A DNA stretch of 64,000 nucleotides from Takakia lepidozioides (GCA_030704615.1 CM060734.1:14262001-14326000); one strand, 5' to 3'. Counted from the first letter of the stretch, positions 26,101 to 38,439 are shown. The notes: generated from the sequence alone by a model not told the origin. Made by a program: numbers and translations.

Positions 26101-26798
26101 CCGTCACAAAAACTCAAGACCCGATCTCTTGTAAGATCCATTCCTTCAACCAGATTGTTAACTGACATGAATGTCAAACTTTGCATTGAGACATGTCCAA
26201 GTCTCTGATGCCCGAGGTCACTCTGCTTGAGAGTAGCATTGCAATCCACATGTAAAGCCTGGACAGGGCCCCAACCAGCTTGTACAATCTTGCATCTTGA
26301 GCTACCTTAGCTCGACCAACAATGACTGGTAGAAACCTCAACCGTAAGGCCTTGCTCAGTTAGCTAGCTAACTAACTAACTGACAATAGGTTCTTTGTCA
26401 GTTTATATACATAGAGAAATCATCCGGTCTCTTTGGACACACCAGATGATAATCGAAACACAACAGTACATTTTCCATGGATGTTAAGACTAGTACTGTT
26501 GTCTCCAAGATACACCTTGTGTCCCACAAAGAGTTCTTTGAAGGTTGAGAATGCTTCCCTGTGGAACGTCATATGTTGAGATGCTCCTGCATCAATGATT
26601 CACCACACAATTCTACAACTGAGAAAGATTCACAAAGCTACAACAAAAAGTTCAGTTTTGTCAGCCATAATTGCCGCTGAAACTTCACTCTGTAACTTCT
26701 CCTTCTTCTCATTGTCTAGTTTTTTCTTGAAGCATTTACATGCATAACGACCTCTTAAGCCATAAAAGAATCAGACTATGTGTTTCTTCTTCTTGAAC

Positions 26799-27147
26799 TT
26801 AACTTCCTTCCTTCATCTTACTACTCTCGGTTAAGATAGAGCTGATTGACGACATGCTTTCTTTCAAAACTGACACATAGATTGGTCCATGCTTCTCTAG
26901 CAGTTTTAGCATGTGCAATATGATGAAATATTGAATTTGCCACATACAACAACATAGTTCCTCGAGCCAACTTATCTTTCTTCTCAAAAAGTCGTTGCTC
27001 AGAAGTGATCCCTGCAGCTATTAACTCTCCATCTTCAGGCTGCGCTTGAACTGGTGCAACCGCTTCTCTTGATGTGATCTCCCGTAGATCTTTCTCATGA
27101 AGAATGAACTCCATCTTAATTTTCCATGTATGAAAAATTGTGACCAT
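26799..27147 (-). pseudogene. copia gag fragment
   Basis: About 110 codons from 27,147 contain gag-like text (MEFILHEKDLREI, AREAWTNLCVSFERKHVVNQ) typical of the UBN2/gag N-terminal domain that packages element RNA. Downstream frames are broken. A Lys/Cys-rich segment near 26,650-26,790 may be the zinc-knuckle region but is not readable as an intact CCHC. Confidence 0.75.
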
Positions 27148-27310
27148 CTAACTTCTCCACTCAAGTATGATCAGCAAAACATGCCATGCTGATAGTTTGA
27201 TGATTTGCCAAGTACAAAACACCCTCAAACTTTCAGATCTAACACCATGCACTCAAACCTATAGGTTGTAAATCAAATACTCATCTCCCTTTATCTCTTA
27301 TAGACAAAAC

Positions 27311-27325
27311 CTCGCTTTGATACCA
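27311..27325 (-). other. copia primer-binding site (initiator tRNA-Met)
   Basis: Read on the minus strand, TGGTATCAAAGCGAG follows the LTR end directly. TGGTATCA is the standard complement of the plant initiator tRNA-Met 3' end. Confidence 0.85.
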
Positions 27326-27660
27326 TGTTGGAATTCGACTGATAATAGAGTTAAAAGATGAATTGATTACTGAGAACTCTCCACCCAACCATAGGACCAC
27401 AACAAGCTACGTGTCCACCCTCCGTACTCTCCTTATTTATACTCAAAAGTCTAATCCAGGAATAGCTGAAATAACTATAGCATAACTCCATGCTTTTACT
27501 TAAGTTATCCCCGTCGAGTGACTCGAGTAACTAATAACTTCACCTAACTTTAGCTAGCTGAGGCTTATCTTTATTGTTAACTGTGACTTGTCAACACTGC
27601 TATATTGAAGTTTGAAGAATAACTCTAGGTAGTAGTAACTTGGTCGCGAGTTGATTTCCA
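27326..27660 (-). repeat. copia 5' LTR
   Basis: Matches the other LTR with substitutions and small indels. Its outer end reads TTTCCACC instead of TTTCCAACA. Confidence 0.88.
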
Positions 27661-29459
27661 CCGTCTTATCGAGTGGGAGCGGGCAGAATCGGCAGAATAA
27701 GACAAATTATCCAAAACAAAACCCCTTTTGACAAATCCGACCCATTCTCTAGTGTGTCAAGACACACTCTTTTAGGACTTACGAATAATATGTATCAGAT
27801 AATGGCCGAGTAATTTACATTATGTGAAATGTCGGCCCCAGACTGCGGCTCGTGTTGAACCACATTGCCAGTTGAGAATTATGCTCAGGCGACCCGGGGT
27901 TTGCTACTAACTTACAAGAATGACTGCCCTGGGGGCTCCATACGCTGAACAGCAATCCCCACATACACTACTGGAAGTCTTGTAAGAGTTTGGAGCCCCT
28001 TTCTCTCTTCTTCGTTGCTCTCCTTCCCTGCTGCATAACTGCTTTGCCATCATCTCCCTACATCACATACTTGCAGCACATCCGATCATTGGAGGTCAGT
28101 GCGCGACCCACTAGCTCAACAAACTGTGCTCATAGACACCCTCTAGCAAATAGATCTTGCACTCTCTGAAGTAAGCAACACATTGCCCAAAATTACAGTG
28201 GAAGAGGGTTCAATGAAGTGACGTATGACTCGTGGTCCGTGGTCTACATTATAGCCCTAGGCTTTACCATGGTGCAGCTAAATACCAGAAATGTCACCAG
28301 CAAGAAACCCGGGGTGTTCCTGAAGGGACTCCGCTTTTGTTGGGAGATACTGCATATGAAAGATCTGCTAAAACACTTCATCAATCTGACTCTGCAACGC
28401 TCACCACTTTACTCCGGCAATACTGTACAGTTATACAAGACGCTTCCTTCCAGCTTTCACCAAACAAGGTTGAATGAACAATCAGGTTTGGAGAGAAGTT
28501 CTACAGCACATCATCAATCCTTTGGAAACAATATCCTGCTTTGCGGGCTGTCTTTCTGAGACCACCAGCAGGAGCTGGCACATTCTAGAGTCTTTAAGAT
28601 GAACAGAAAGAGGTGGAGAGGAGAGAGAGAAAGAAGAAAGCTTTATAACGTCCACCAAAAGCCCAGAGAGCTTATGGGACAATAACGTGTAACAAACAAA
28701 AGCACTTGGACAGGCATTCCTCCTGACACAAAATCTCACAGCTCTGGAAGTTAAGAAACAGCACATCAGTCGGCACTTGGCTGTGGCGTCCTTCAAAACC
28801 TCGCATTGCCTCCTGCCTAACCCTCTGTATTTGAATCACCTCCGAAAACGTGCTCATCAGCTCTGCAAACAAGGATGGCACTGCCTGCAAAGAAACTCAC
28901 TAGCTTGCTAGTGACAAAATTGCTCCCGCATTGGGTCGTGAAACCCTGGGGCACAAAAAGGGCTTGGTGCGCTGTGCCATCCATTACTTTGGGACCCAGC
29001 CTGGGAATTAGAGTGCGGCCCGGTAGTTGTTGAAGAAGCCCGAAATGCTGAGCAATTTAGGTCGAATGGCCTGCCCGCGTTGGAGATGGGAGGGATACCC
29101 AAGCCCCCTACACATCTTGGATCACAGTTGTTACCCAGTTGCTCAAGTGCCTGCAAAGAAATTTGTGTTAGACGAGTCCACTCAACCACAGCAAGGGATG
29201 GACCGTCAATGGCTCCATGAGAAGAAGGCAGAAGAAAGAAGTACCCTGGGGCAGGTTTGCCAGAGACCACTGTTAGTAACAGCCCTGATCAGATTATGGT
29301 TTAGCCCTCGCATTCAAGAATTAAGCTTACCTTCCCTTGCTCAATAGCCCTATAGTTTGTCAACAAATCTCTTTGTCCAAAGATCTGAGTCTTATCTTAT
29401 CGTTGGAATGTGAATCCAGCCCCTCACCACGGCCCCCCTAAACTCTTCGAGGATTTACA
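27661..29459. other. Unassigned region downstream of the bHLH gene
   Basis: No recognisable protein. Frames such as 28,218-28,559 (+) and 28,672-28,890 (-) have no known motif. Part may be long 3' untranslated sequence of the minus-strand bHLH gene. Confidence 0.35.
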
Positions 29460-30000
29460 TCATACTACTGAGTGACCTTCCCTGCGGAAAAAAACTCTGA
29501 CAAGAACCTTGGTTGAAACCCGGAGCAGACACTCAGTCGATACAACCCGGACTTCTGGCATCTCCATGCATACTCTTCCAGCTGGCTTCTTCTCATCAAC
29601 TTTTTTTAGCATGAGGGGGTGGCAATGCAGCAGATGAGGCATGTTGAAGTCCACAACAGCAACTTGCGATTCTAGATCTCTGATGAACTGAATCATTTTC
29701 TAACCCTTTAATCACCACCTTTCTTGTGCCATTTCACACGGTTTCAGAAGTTCTTAACAGCCTTAACCTTAATTTTTTTGTCTATCTCCATTGAAATCCA
29801 GAGCCCCAGCACTCTGTTGGAAGGCAGGGCTTGAATGAGGCAGCTGGGCATTATGTTCCCCATGTTTCATATCAAAAGTTTTCTTATGCAAACTTGATCC
29901 GAGTTCCTGTGATCAGTACTTTTATCCCAGACCTCCCAGGTGATAACAACACGAAAAACTTGGCCCCACACACATTTGGAGAGAAGGGAGGAAAACGGAC
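29460..30000 (-). other. Probable intron and last exon(s) of the bHLH gene, unresolved
   Basis: The coding exon ends at a GT donor at 30,000-29,999. A possible acceptor (CTTCCAACAG) lies near 29,816. Splicing there would add about 14 residues after LKSHLQ and then stop at TAA. A separate 78-codon frame at 29,696-29,460 begins MIQFIRDLESQVAVVDFN and could be a later exon. I cannot decide between them from sequence alone. Confidence 0.35.
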
Positions 30001-31236
30001 CTGCAGATGTGACTTGAGGAATTTCACGTAATGTATAGCTTCATCGAGCATCGACGCGGTATCCATCTTTGTGCCCCCCGGAACCAGCCTCTGCAGGACC
30101 CGGATCCGGTCGCTGATTCGCTCTCTTCGGTGCCGTGCGGCCACACTTTGAGGATCCTTCGAGATCCTAACGTTTCGGCGCTTAGGCCGAGAGCTCTCGA
30201 TCTCTGCTGCAGTTGGGACAGGAAATGGTGGGCGAAAAAGCATGGCTCTCATGCTTGCCATCTTATCAGGAAATGAGTTTGGTTCCCCAGATACCGTCGG
30301 CGGACCGAAAGACTGTATAGCGGGGCCAGGAACGCCCAGAGGACTGTGACCTCCAAGGTACGAGGCGCCGAACGAGGGTCCCACAAAACCAATGGAGCTT
30401 TCTTGAAACACTGCAGCTTTATCTTGATTCATGAGAGTCTTTTGTGACCTGGGATCCATCCAGTCTTGGTCTTCAGCAGTGGCAAGGCACCCAAGGCTGC
30501 GTTTTAGGCCACTGTTTCCATTAGAATTGGCCTGCTCCCCTTTGAAAACCCCACACTCTCTCTCTTTTCTCAGGCCCTGGATGGTATTGGCTACCAAGAC
30601 AGGCACCCCGAGGGCGTCTTCGGTCTCGTCGCGAGCTGTTGCTGTGTGCAGCACTGCTGTTGCGAGAGGATTTTCGGAATCTAAGCAGAAGAATTCCTTG
30701 GCGTGGACAAAATTCTGGCCCGAGGCAGGGGAGTCCGGCAGCTGTAGTCCTTGGGTGATACCGAGAATCGACACCGAGTTTGTCGAAGTACCTGGGCTTG
30801 CTGTTCGATGCAGCTTGGGTGGCGCCCTGGGGAGACACGCCACTCCTGCTGGTGAAAGCCCGGGAAAGACGAGATTGACCGGCTCACTGCTTGCACTGCA
30901 CAAGCAGCCTTCTTCATCCCTTTCGCTTGTGGAGTCCACCATACTACTGCTATTCGAGTGTAGTAAGCTGTCCAGTGATCCAGTGGCCGTTGGGGAGCCG
31001 AGGTCCGATTTTCTTGGAGAGAAGGCATGCAAAGCCTGAGGGGAGGTTCCTCCGGGACTTCTTGGGATCATATTTGGCTGGTGCGCCTCTGCGTCAACCC
31101 CATTCTGCAAACCACAATTTGGTTGCGGAAGCCCACCTAAAATGTGGGCGGTGTCGGCGCCCGACACTGTCAACATGCTCCTGGGGTCGCCAGGAACCGT
31201 GCCATCAAAATACCAAGGATTCATGGTCGAGTCCAT
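30001..31236 (-). CDS. HECATE/INDEHISCENT-type bHLH transcription factor (subfamily VIIIb), first exon
   Basis: The frame begins at ATG 31,236 and runs 412 codons to a GT splice donor exactly after LKSHLQ. Residues about 353-412 are a bHLH domain: basic region [20 protein letters not shown], helix 1 [15 protein letters not shown], then [20 protein letters not shown]. This matches HEC/IND proteins, nuclear DNA-binding factors that in Arabidopsis control gynoecium and fruit tissue patterning. The basic region has Gln and Ala where E-box binders have His and Glu, as is known for this subfamily. The N-terminal ~350 residues are Ser/Pro/Gly-rich and low in structure. At 412+ residues it is longer than Arabidopsis HEC proteins (about 240). 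No stop or frameshift interrupts it, and it is the only clearly intact gene in the window. Confidence 0.9.
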
Positions 31237-31720
31237 CCGAAGATGGCTGCTGATCGTCTTGCCGCTCCAGCCGGTCCCAGAGTTGGACCTGCAAGTTTAA
31301 ACTGGGTTCATGCTCGGATTCCAAACTGGACGCTTTGCAAACACACGACTCAAAAAATCGGTATCCGCACGAATGTGGCGGAATGGAACCTTTGAACACG
31401 ATATGCAACAACCCTACCCTTCCCCACTTTCCACAAACGCCCATCTTACCATTTCTCCATGTCCACCGCCCTCCTCCTCGCTCATCCACTCCCTCCTCTC
31501 CTCACTCACACTGTGTATGTGTTTTCGCTCTCTCTCTCTGCTCACACACAATTCCACTCCACTCTACGTTATCCGTCTCTCTGCCCCTGCGTACGCGAGC
31601 GAGAAACGGAGCGAAGAAAAACACATGGGGTAGGAGAGCAACACGAGCGGCCACACAGACAAGCGCTGTGGCAGGGGCAAAGCTCTCTCACAGATGTGGG
31701 GAGGGAAGGTACGAGAGGTG
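31237..31720 (-). promoter_or_regulatory. Likely 5' UTR/promoter of the bHLH gene, pyrimidine-rich tract
   Basis: Upstream of the bHLH start, the plus strand at 31,400-31,570 is dominated by C/T tracts (TCTCTCTCTCTCTG, CCTCCTCCTCGCTC). On the gene's strand this reads as GA-rich, a common feature of plant core promoters and leaders. I do not see an unambiguous TATA box. Confidence 0.4.
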
Positions 31721-33032
31721 GGGCGCCATGGATCCATGAACGAGTGCTCGTCCCGCCGATTGTTTGATGCGCGGGCGCGGCCATGGGGCCCTATGCGCAG
31801 CCCCCGCTGCCCCCTACCGCCGCGATCCGTTAGCCGCAGGCCTCCGTGTCCTTTAATCCACTTTCTATTTCCGTTAGCCCTTCCCTCTTTTAGTATTCCA
31901 GCCCGCCAAGTCTAGGGTTCAAACGCTGCTCCTAATGCGAAACGCGGTTGCAAGAAACAAAAACTCTAATGATTGATGGAACGAATCTTTTGAGTTTCGG
32001 GTATCGCGACTGTATACTGATATCGCATCGCCCCCGGTTAGACATACCTGCAGAGGCCATCTTACCGCATTTGTTACCCAATCATTCCCACTGCGATGAG
32101 CCTGTTTCTGCTGCCTCCCCCTCCCCTCGCTAATCCTTACCATTATTTTAAGCTTATCGCGACTAAAATATCTACAACAAATAGTGGCTATGATTGCACT
32201 TATGAGGGTCTGTGTTGCATTTTATGTAGCCTTCAACTGGGACCTCTCTACTACCCCGTAATTCAATGTATCCTCCAAACGTCATATAATTTGGACTGTA
32301 TGCAGAGATAGGTATATACGCCGGTATATACCTCCAGCTCCACATATGTGGGACACTGTCACGGGCGATCACACAAAACAATTTACTATGTCTAAATTTA
32401 GCATCAGCTGTTATTGTCAGTTCATTTGTACTGCAGTGAACGCGCGATTTCAAAATACTGTATGGACTAGGTAGCCGTGGAGGCGAACCCGGTAGCCGGA
32501 CACCAACAGTGCCGAGCCGAGCCGCGGGAGCGTCGAGGGATTCCCTGGTGTCCCGCTACACCCGGTAGCCGGTCAAGCCTCCCCGTCTACCGGACATAAC
32601 CGAGGTGGTGGTGGGCTACGGCGGGTGACAGGCCTGTCCAGGACAAGTTAACCGCTGCCACGTAGGCAAAATGCCTCCAAACCTCGGTTATGTTGTTCGG
32701 AGAAATGGATGGTTTGCTCATCACACTGAGAGATATTATGAGCTTTGGAAAATATTACAAAGTAACCAGGCCCTAATTTTCAAATGCTTTGCTTGGTAAC
32801 AACCTAGGGGTTTTTTCCCTTTGTATTTTCAGGAACCTTATCTGGTGGAATGTCACGTCAACAGTGGGCAGGGACCTCATGCTTAATAAGAGCCCTAGGG
32901 CGGGGGGATCTTACGCGTAAGGTCCCATGGGATCTTAGTACGCCCTGTCATCTTTTCCTTACTAATTTCATTTATTTTATTTTAGTTGTAGGGATCTCAG
33001 CCATCCAGTGCGCCGATCTTAAGAGATGTCAG
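31721..33032. other. Unassigned, partly GC-rich spacer
   Basis: No coding motif. The stretch 32,465-32,640 is GC-rich with several GTAGCCG / CCGGTAGCC motifs and may be an old element end, but no paired end was found. Confidence 0.35.
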
Positions 33033-33365
33033 CTAGGGATTGCAATTTAGGCCATGCTTTTGCGCTTTTGATGACCCGCGGTAAGAACTTTTAAAATTGA
33101 CTCTTTTACAAGCTGCCCGTAAGGAATCTTTACCGCCCAAAAGGCATCTTCAACCCACGGCAAGGCATCTTTACCGCTGGCAATGAATTTGAAACTCCCC
33201 CATGAAGAATCTTTAAGGAATTTGGACCCCCTTTACCGCCAGCAAGGCATTTAAAACCCCCCGCAAGGAATCGTTATCGCCCGCAAGGCATCCAAAGCCC
33301 CCCGCAAGGAATCTAGACCCCACGCAAGCAGGTACATTCAACTACATATTCATATGTATACGAAT
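33033..33365 (+). repeat. Foldback left arm
   Basis: Runs from CTAGGGATTGCAATTT to CATATGTATACGAAT and contains about eight variants of CCGCAAGGAATCTTTA. Confidence 0.85.
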
Positions 33366-34799
33366 ACATCAGTCACATACGGGGTCTCCGAGTTTTTTTG
33401 GGCCGGAACAACTATCCCCGAGCGCATAGAGCGGTATTTCGAGTAGCATGCATCTCTGTTCACATAACAGTTCTGGGCACTACACCAGAGGAGAAAAACC
33501 AAGACAGAATCTTACATTCAATTTTCCACATTCGTTAAGTTCTTGCCTAAGATCTGCTACGGATTTTCAATGGGATGTGACTATCTGAGAGAAAAGAGAA
33601 AGAAACGGCAGAGACAGCTTTCTATTTCCAGTTTTACGCCTTGGTTCCGTAACTCCATAAGCATTGTCCTGGACATGAATCACGAGTCTTAGTATCGGAA
33701 GTGCATTCTAGTGCTCTTACATCGCATACTTTAATTTAGATTGCTGGGCAATCTCTCCTGAAGGCATTCAACTAATTTCTCCCGTTAGAAGCTTTTTACT
33801 GATACTAACAGACTTGGAAGTGAACGACACGCCTCGTGAGATTATTCTTCTTGTGGTCTGAACTACAGGTAGCAACATTTACTTCAAGTATAAACTTGTA
33901 GATCTAAATCCATGTGTCTCGGAATGTGACTCAAAGCTGGGTTTGGAAGCGTTAATACCACCAAGCAGGGGCCAAATGCTTCCAACAGCTACTACTCAAT
34001 ATGGCCTCCGCTTTTCTTTCTATCTATCCACATTCCAGCACAATCAATCCAATGAGCTACGATCCCAGTTTCAAGACTAAATCAGTCATTTCATGTGGAT
34101 TTGATGCAATGGAACTAGAACCTACCCATACCATACATGTGAGCACCTGTCTGCAACGAAGCTAGGCTTCAAATATCAACAGCTAAACTCGGAATAGTAT
34201 ACCCAAAAAAAGTGGGAGAGCCGGAAGAACAATCAATTTATCTCCAAGGGCACTTCTACAGAACAGTATTGATAACTCTATGAAGCACAAAGTAACAGAT
34301 GTTGTTTCACTGCTTCCTCTGCTCGTAGAGGCTATCGATGCAACTACAGCTGTCTCAGTAATATAACAATCACAATACATTTCATGTCAGGAAGCTGTCT
34401 TGTTATTTGATACAAACTGTAACGAATAGTTGAATGTTCATAGATATTGAAAATGAATATGGATGGATATGTGCATGCCTCTCATTTTTTGATATTAGCG
34501 TCTTCAATGCACCTATGGGCCCCGCCAGTACAGCATGGCTATGATGATTGAAACTACTCTTGGGTGGAAGGCACAGTTGAAGTCCACAATCAGTTCTCAT
34601 ACAATACATTAGCTTACCTCTTTTGGAGATTGGAAGGAGACACCGGATTAAGATATGAAAAAAAGAGCAGCGGTGTTTTTGCCGCGCGAACAGCGTTCCT
34701 CCCGCGAAGAAGATGACCGCCCAAAGCTACCCGCCGAACCAGACCAGAACCACCCGAACCTACCCTCCCGAGCCCAACCGTATATAGAGATGTACACAA
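33366..34799. other. Interior of the foldback element, no gene seen
   Basis: AT-rich sequence with only short frames of 65-68 codons. It may be captured host DNA or the decayed remains of a transposase that I cannot recognise. Confidence 0.45.
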
Positions 34800-35121
34800 A
34801 TTCGTATACATATGAATATGTAGTTGAATGTACCTGCTTGCACGGGGTCTACATTCCTTGCGGGTGGTAAAGATTCTTTGCGGGGGGGTTTTAAATGCCT
34901 TGCGGGCAGTAAAGATTCCTTGCAGGGGTCCAGATTCCTTAAAGATTCTTCATGTGGGAGTTTCAAATTCATTGCGAGCTATAAAGATGCCTTGCCGTGG
35001 GTTGAAGATGCCTTGCGGGAGGTAAAGATTCCTTGCGGGCAGCTTGGAAAAGAGTCAACTTTAAAGTTCTTACAGCAGGTCATCAAAAGCGCAAAAGCAT
35101 GGCCTAAATTGCATTCCCTAG
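34800..35121 (-). repeat. Foldback right arm
   Basis: Reverse complement of the left arm. It begins ATTCGTATACATATGAATAT and ends GCATTCCCTAG. Confidence 0.85.
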
Positions 35122-35278
35122 TCAGCCATATAACCCTATGCCTTCACAGCACCCCACCTCGGGCCCACCTTGGTATTCGGGACACACCGGTCGGAGGGGG
35201 GGACTTCCCCTATTACATTACGAAGCTTCCCTCGCAATAGTACGCAGTAAACTAGACTGGGAGGCCAATAAAAATTAG

Positions 35279-35416
35279 GTGACGTCGGTAGCTGAGTTGG
35301 ATAAGTGCACTGCGAGTGTCACCCAGGTAATTCTGCGCTCAAATCCTGCTACCGAGCTCTGTGGGCCCCCATTATAGTAAAGGCAGTGCCGATTTGCTTA
35401 CATTAAAAAATAAAAT
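35279..35416 (+). mobile_element. Possible tRNA-derived SINE
   Basis: The head contains a box A-like GTAGCTGAGTTGG and, about 45 bp later, a weak box B-like GCTCAAATCC. TCGGTAG near the start can pair with CTACCGA after box B, like an acceptor stem. An A-rich end (AAAAAATAAAATAAAG) follows about 50 bp on. The stems otherwise pair poorly, so it is not a working tRNA gene. No target duplication is clear. Confidence 0.45.
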
Positions 35417-37447
35417 AAAGTAGGGGCCCGATTTGGGTGCAAGAAAAGGCAACATTCCAACACAGGATTCAATGTACCGGCCGCCGTCGGTCGGCCATTG
35501 TTTATTGTACACGCCGCATTCACCCTGTCACCGTTGTGGATAAGGAAGGATGAATGAAATTTGACCTAGTCATGCAGACGACGTTCGTCCATCCGTAGCA
35601 GCTGTGTAGCTTTCTATTGCGGACTGCAGTTGGCGACCAGGCCTACATCGGAAATAGTCCCAGTTTACGGCCACCGTAAACCGAGCGTAGTAAAAGCGGG
35701 GGATTATGATGCATGACTTGAGATGATGGCGATGATGGATGAGGGGGCATGGCAGCCGAGAACGGAAAGAAACACAAGTGGCGCGACGGAGCACCACGTG
35801 CAGGCGCGGGCAGCGGCCAATGAGCGGCCGGCGCGGGCAGAGCGCACAATAAAGGAGACGGTAAGCGGCCTGCCCTCAAAATCTAGACCCGCGCCCGTAC
35901 AGTGGATATGCGCGGCGATGGGGCAGCGCGGCGCCTAAAGGCGGGCGTGCGCAGGCTGGCAGCGCACGCGGCCCGAGGACAGGGTTGTGGTGCCCACGTG
36001 AACGCTTCTGCCAGGGTCAAAGTCCACCCGCCCGCCCCAGCCCGGGACTGGTCTCGTCCGGACGCTCTGCGCGTTTCGTGGCTGCCCGCGCCACACGCGG
36101 GCACCAGGGCCCGGCTCGGAAACTGTTCCCCATCGTGATACGGCGGTTGGCAGGCCCGCCGGTCGGGGGTTCGACCACGCGCGCTCTAGAAAAGCCGTGG
36201 AATTGACAAATATTGAGATGTGGTTGGTTTTGGGGGGTTCAATACCGTCCCTTGTTTTCGGTTTTAAATAAGGTAGCTGGTTATGAGCACAGTCTGACAT
36301 ACAATCCAATCTAAACCTGTCCAAGGCAGGGTGATTGCTGGCCTGCCAGTTTTTACTGGATTCTATGCATTTTGAAATCTCGTCCATTTTGTTTTGCGAT
36401 CCTTACTGAAAACGATACTAGATCTACAATACCCACTGGTGTAGGTACGGTTGCGCTACTTACATTCCGTCCATGTTGTAGCCTGCTGGATTGGGGCCAA
36501 GCTCATCGCATGTTGACTATCCAATATAACCTGTAATCGAGAAATAAATCGCGGTCTGTTGCATTTGTTCCAGAAGGGAAAAGCAAAACAGCTCTCTCAA
36601 AGTGGATCTTCTCTCCCTCCAAGGTTCTATAACTTCTTTGTTGCTGCTGCTGTGTACCATCAAAGTTGATGAGTCGGTCACGCGGTTTGCTTCACAATAA
36701 ATTACATGTCGAGTATTGTCTTAATCCGGCATATGTTGTGCAGGACAATTGGCCCCGGGTCTACTTCTGTCGAGTAAATACGAAATACAGGATTGTAGCA
36801 TCAAAAGGCAACTGTGCAATTGTAACGAGCTCCTGGCTGCCAAAGACAGAGTGTGGGTCCTTCTTACATACATAGACTACCTATCAGTCGCTACTTGGCA
36901 GAGAAATAATTTTGAAAGAGGGACCATGCCACCCTACAGTACTTGCGACTGCGCCTTGACATCACCATGACGTTTGCCTTGAATAAAGATGAATGGGCGC
37001 TGGCTAATATCACCTGTGACGGATGAATTTGCATAATGCCTGTCATAAGGTACGGGACCGCGCACATGATCCTTTCCTCTTGATGGATAAAAACAAAACC
37101 GTCAACTGGTCAGAGAGACGGATTGCAAAGCTTGCCCGTTTAACGAGGCAGTCCACCTTGGCACTCAGTTGGGCCGGAACCTACAGCATCCAAGCTAAAG
37201 ATCCGCGGCAAACAATGGGATAATGGAAATGTCAGTTTCTTTTTGTGGCGCTGAGTGGCCCACATCAGGCCTGAATTTTGAAGGGTGCCCTTGTCCTTGT
37301 GAAGATTAATGTCTTACTACCAAGTGCGGATGAACGAAATAGTTCACATTTCAGCCAAGACTCGCAGCTAATTCCATTATTTCATTCAATGCATGAATAG
37401 CTTCTCACAAAAAGATAATAGCATCTTCAATGCCGGCACGTGTGGAT
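35417..37447. other. Unassigned, with a GC-rich stretch
   Basis: 35,750-36,190 is strongly GC-rich and gives long frames on several strands that look like composition effects. The rest (36,200-37,447) has no recognisable gene. Confidence 0.35.
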
Positions 37448-37952
37448 GGGGCGCCCCCCAATGTAGCACTGGGGTCGCTAAGGGCCAACTTCCATGTCTG
37501 GGCCAAATCGGCCAAGTTATCCAAAGTTGACCCACATCGGTGGAGCATGGCCGTGGGGTGGATGGTTGCTTTAATGTGCATAGGGTTCAAGAGGAATCGG
37601 GCAATAGGTCTGCCTCGTTGTCCAAGGTGCCCGGACCAATTGAGCCGGTCAAAGGGTGGGTCCCGCAAGCAAAGCATTGGGCTCACAAGCAATGTGCACA
37701 AAGGTGACCTTCAGAGCAGAGCAGGTAGAAGAGATATGGTAACCTAGTAAAGCAGGTCAAAAGTGATTACCGATATCGGCCATGAACTCTGGCGCCAAAT
37801 TCCCAGGTATTGCGCTCACCGATGTCGGTCACCGATGTCAGGGTGTCGGCGAAATTTAATGCATGGAAGCAGGGTGTCGTTTTTGTCATCTAGTGCCAAC
37901 TTGGCCGATGGCCGAGACATGGAAGTTGGCCCTGAGGGTGGGGGCGCCCCCC
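37448..37952. mobile_element. MITE-like element with ~75-bp inverted ends
   Basis: Both ends are GGGGCGCCCCCC in inverted orientation, and the similarity continues inward (AGGGCCAACTTCCATGTCT and TCGGCCAAGTT on both arms). Total length is 505 bp with no coding capacity. It lies next to a PPR fragment. Similar palindromic ends occur in non-autonomous DNA transposons, but I could not fix a target duplication. Confidence 0.5.
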
Positions 37953-37989
37953 ACCCCTCGGGCGAGCCTGTTTCCATGTAGACCTGACC

Positions 37990-38380
37990 CCTTCCAATGA
38001 CATCATCGTTGGAATGGGTTTGACCAAGGGCTCGACGGTTGACTCTGCGACGGTCCACCCATCCTTGGCAAATCCTGCCAACATTATATTCCACGTGATC
38101 AAAGATTGTTGAGGCACTCTATGGAAAACTTGGTGAGCATCCATGATGCTCCCACACTTAACATACATGTTGACAAGGGTGTTGAGTAGAAAAACATTTG
38201 GCATGAATCCACTTTGGATAATGTGAGTGTGCACCTGTTTCCAGCTTCCAAACCTTTCATCTTGATGCACTTAAACAAGAGACAGACATACGTATCTGAA
38301 TCTGCTGAAATGCCTCGTTGGTTTACAGTTGTAGAGCCTCTGTCAGTTTGCCTGCCTCACAAAGCATCTTCACATGCCCA
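37990..38380 (-). pseudogene. PLS-class PPR protein fragment
   Basis: On the minus strand CEAGKLTEALQL is followed, after a stop and a frame change, by WKQVHTHIIQSGFMPNVF, LLNTLVNMYVKCGSIMDA and LITWNIMLAGFAKDG. These are consecutive P, L and S pentatricopeptide motifs of the kind that read organelle RNA in plants. Only about three motifs remain. The 5' part is broken and the 3' part ends at the MITE-like element. Confidence 0.8.
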
Positions 38381-38439
38381 GCAGAAGAGGCATTGTGGAC
38401 CCCCTCTCTTGATCCTCTTTCAGAAGTTGTGGTCATGGT

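Larger units (their letters stand above)
23333..27660 (-). mobile_element. Ty1/copia LTR retrotransposon, decayed
   Basis: Two LTRs of about 335-345 bp flank minus-strand gag, integrase, reverse transcriptase and RNase H fragments in that order (integrase before reverse transcriptase defines copia). The LTR ends are TGTTGGAA and TTCCAACA. The primer-binding site beside the 5' LTR matches initiator tRNA-Met. The flanking bases CTCTT (23,328-23,332) and GTCTT (27,663-27,667) are a 4-of-5 match to a target-site duplication. All internal genes have stops and frameshifts, and the LTRs have diverged, including loss of the last bases of the 5' LTR, so this is an old insertion. Confidence 0.93.
33033..35121. 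mobile_element. Foldback-type element with long inverted arms
   Basis: Inverted arms at 33,033-33,365 and 34,800-35,121 match over almost their full length, with scattered substitutions and small indels. The interior (about 1.43 kb) has no recognisable gene. Arms built of short subrepeats such as GCAAGGAATCTTTACCGCCC are typical of foldback or MULE-like non-autonomous elements. Outer ends read CTAGGGATTGCAATTTAGGC; no target duplication is obvious. Confidence 0.75.

Noticed and set aside
30431-31039. 202-codon plus-strand frame
   Set aside because: It is the antisense shadow of the bHLH exon, whose conserved domain and splice donor are on the minus strand.
35279-35416. Functional tRNA gene
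   Set aside because: The acceptor-like stem pairs, but the D and T stems do not and box B is weak. A SINE-like origin fits better.
36131-36190. tRNA-like stretch with GGGGGTTCGACCACGC
   Set aside because: It has a box B-like motif, but I find no box A at proper distance and no cloverleaf stems.
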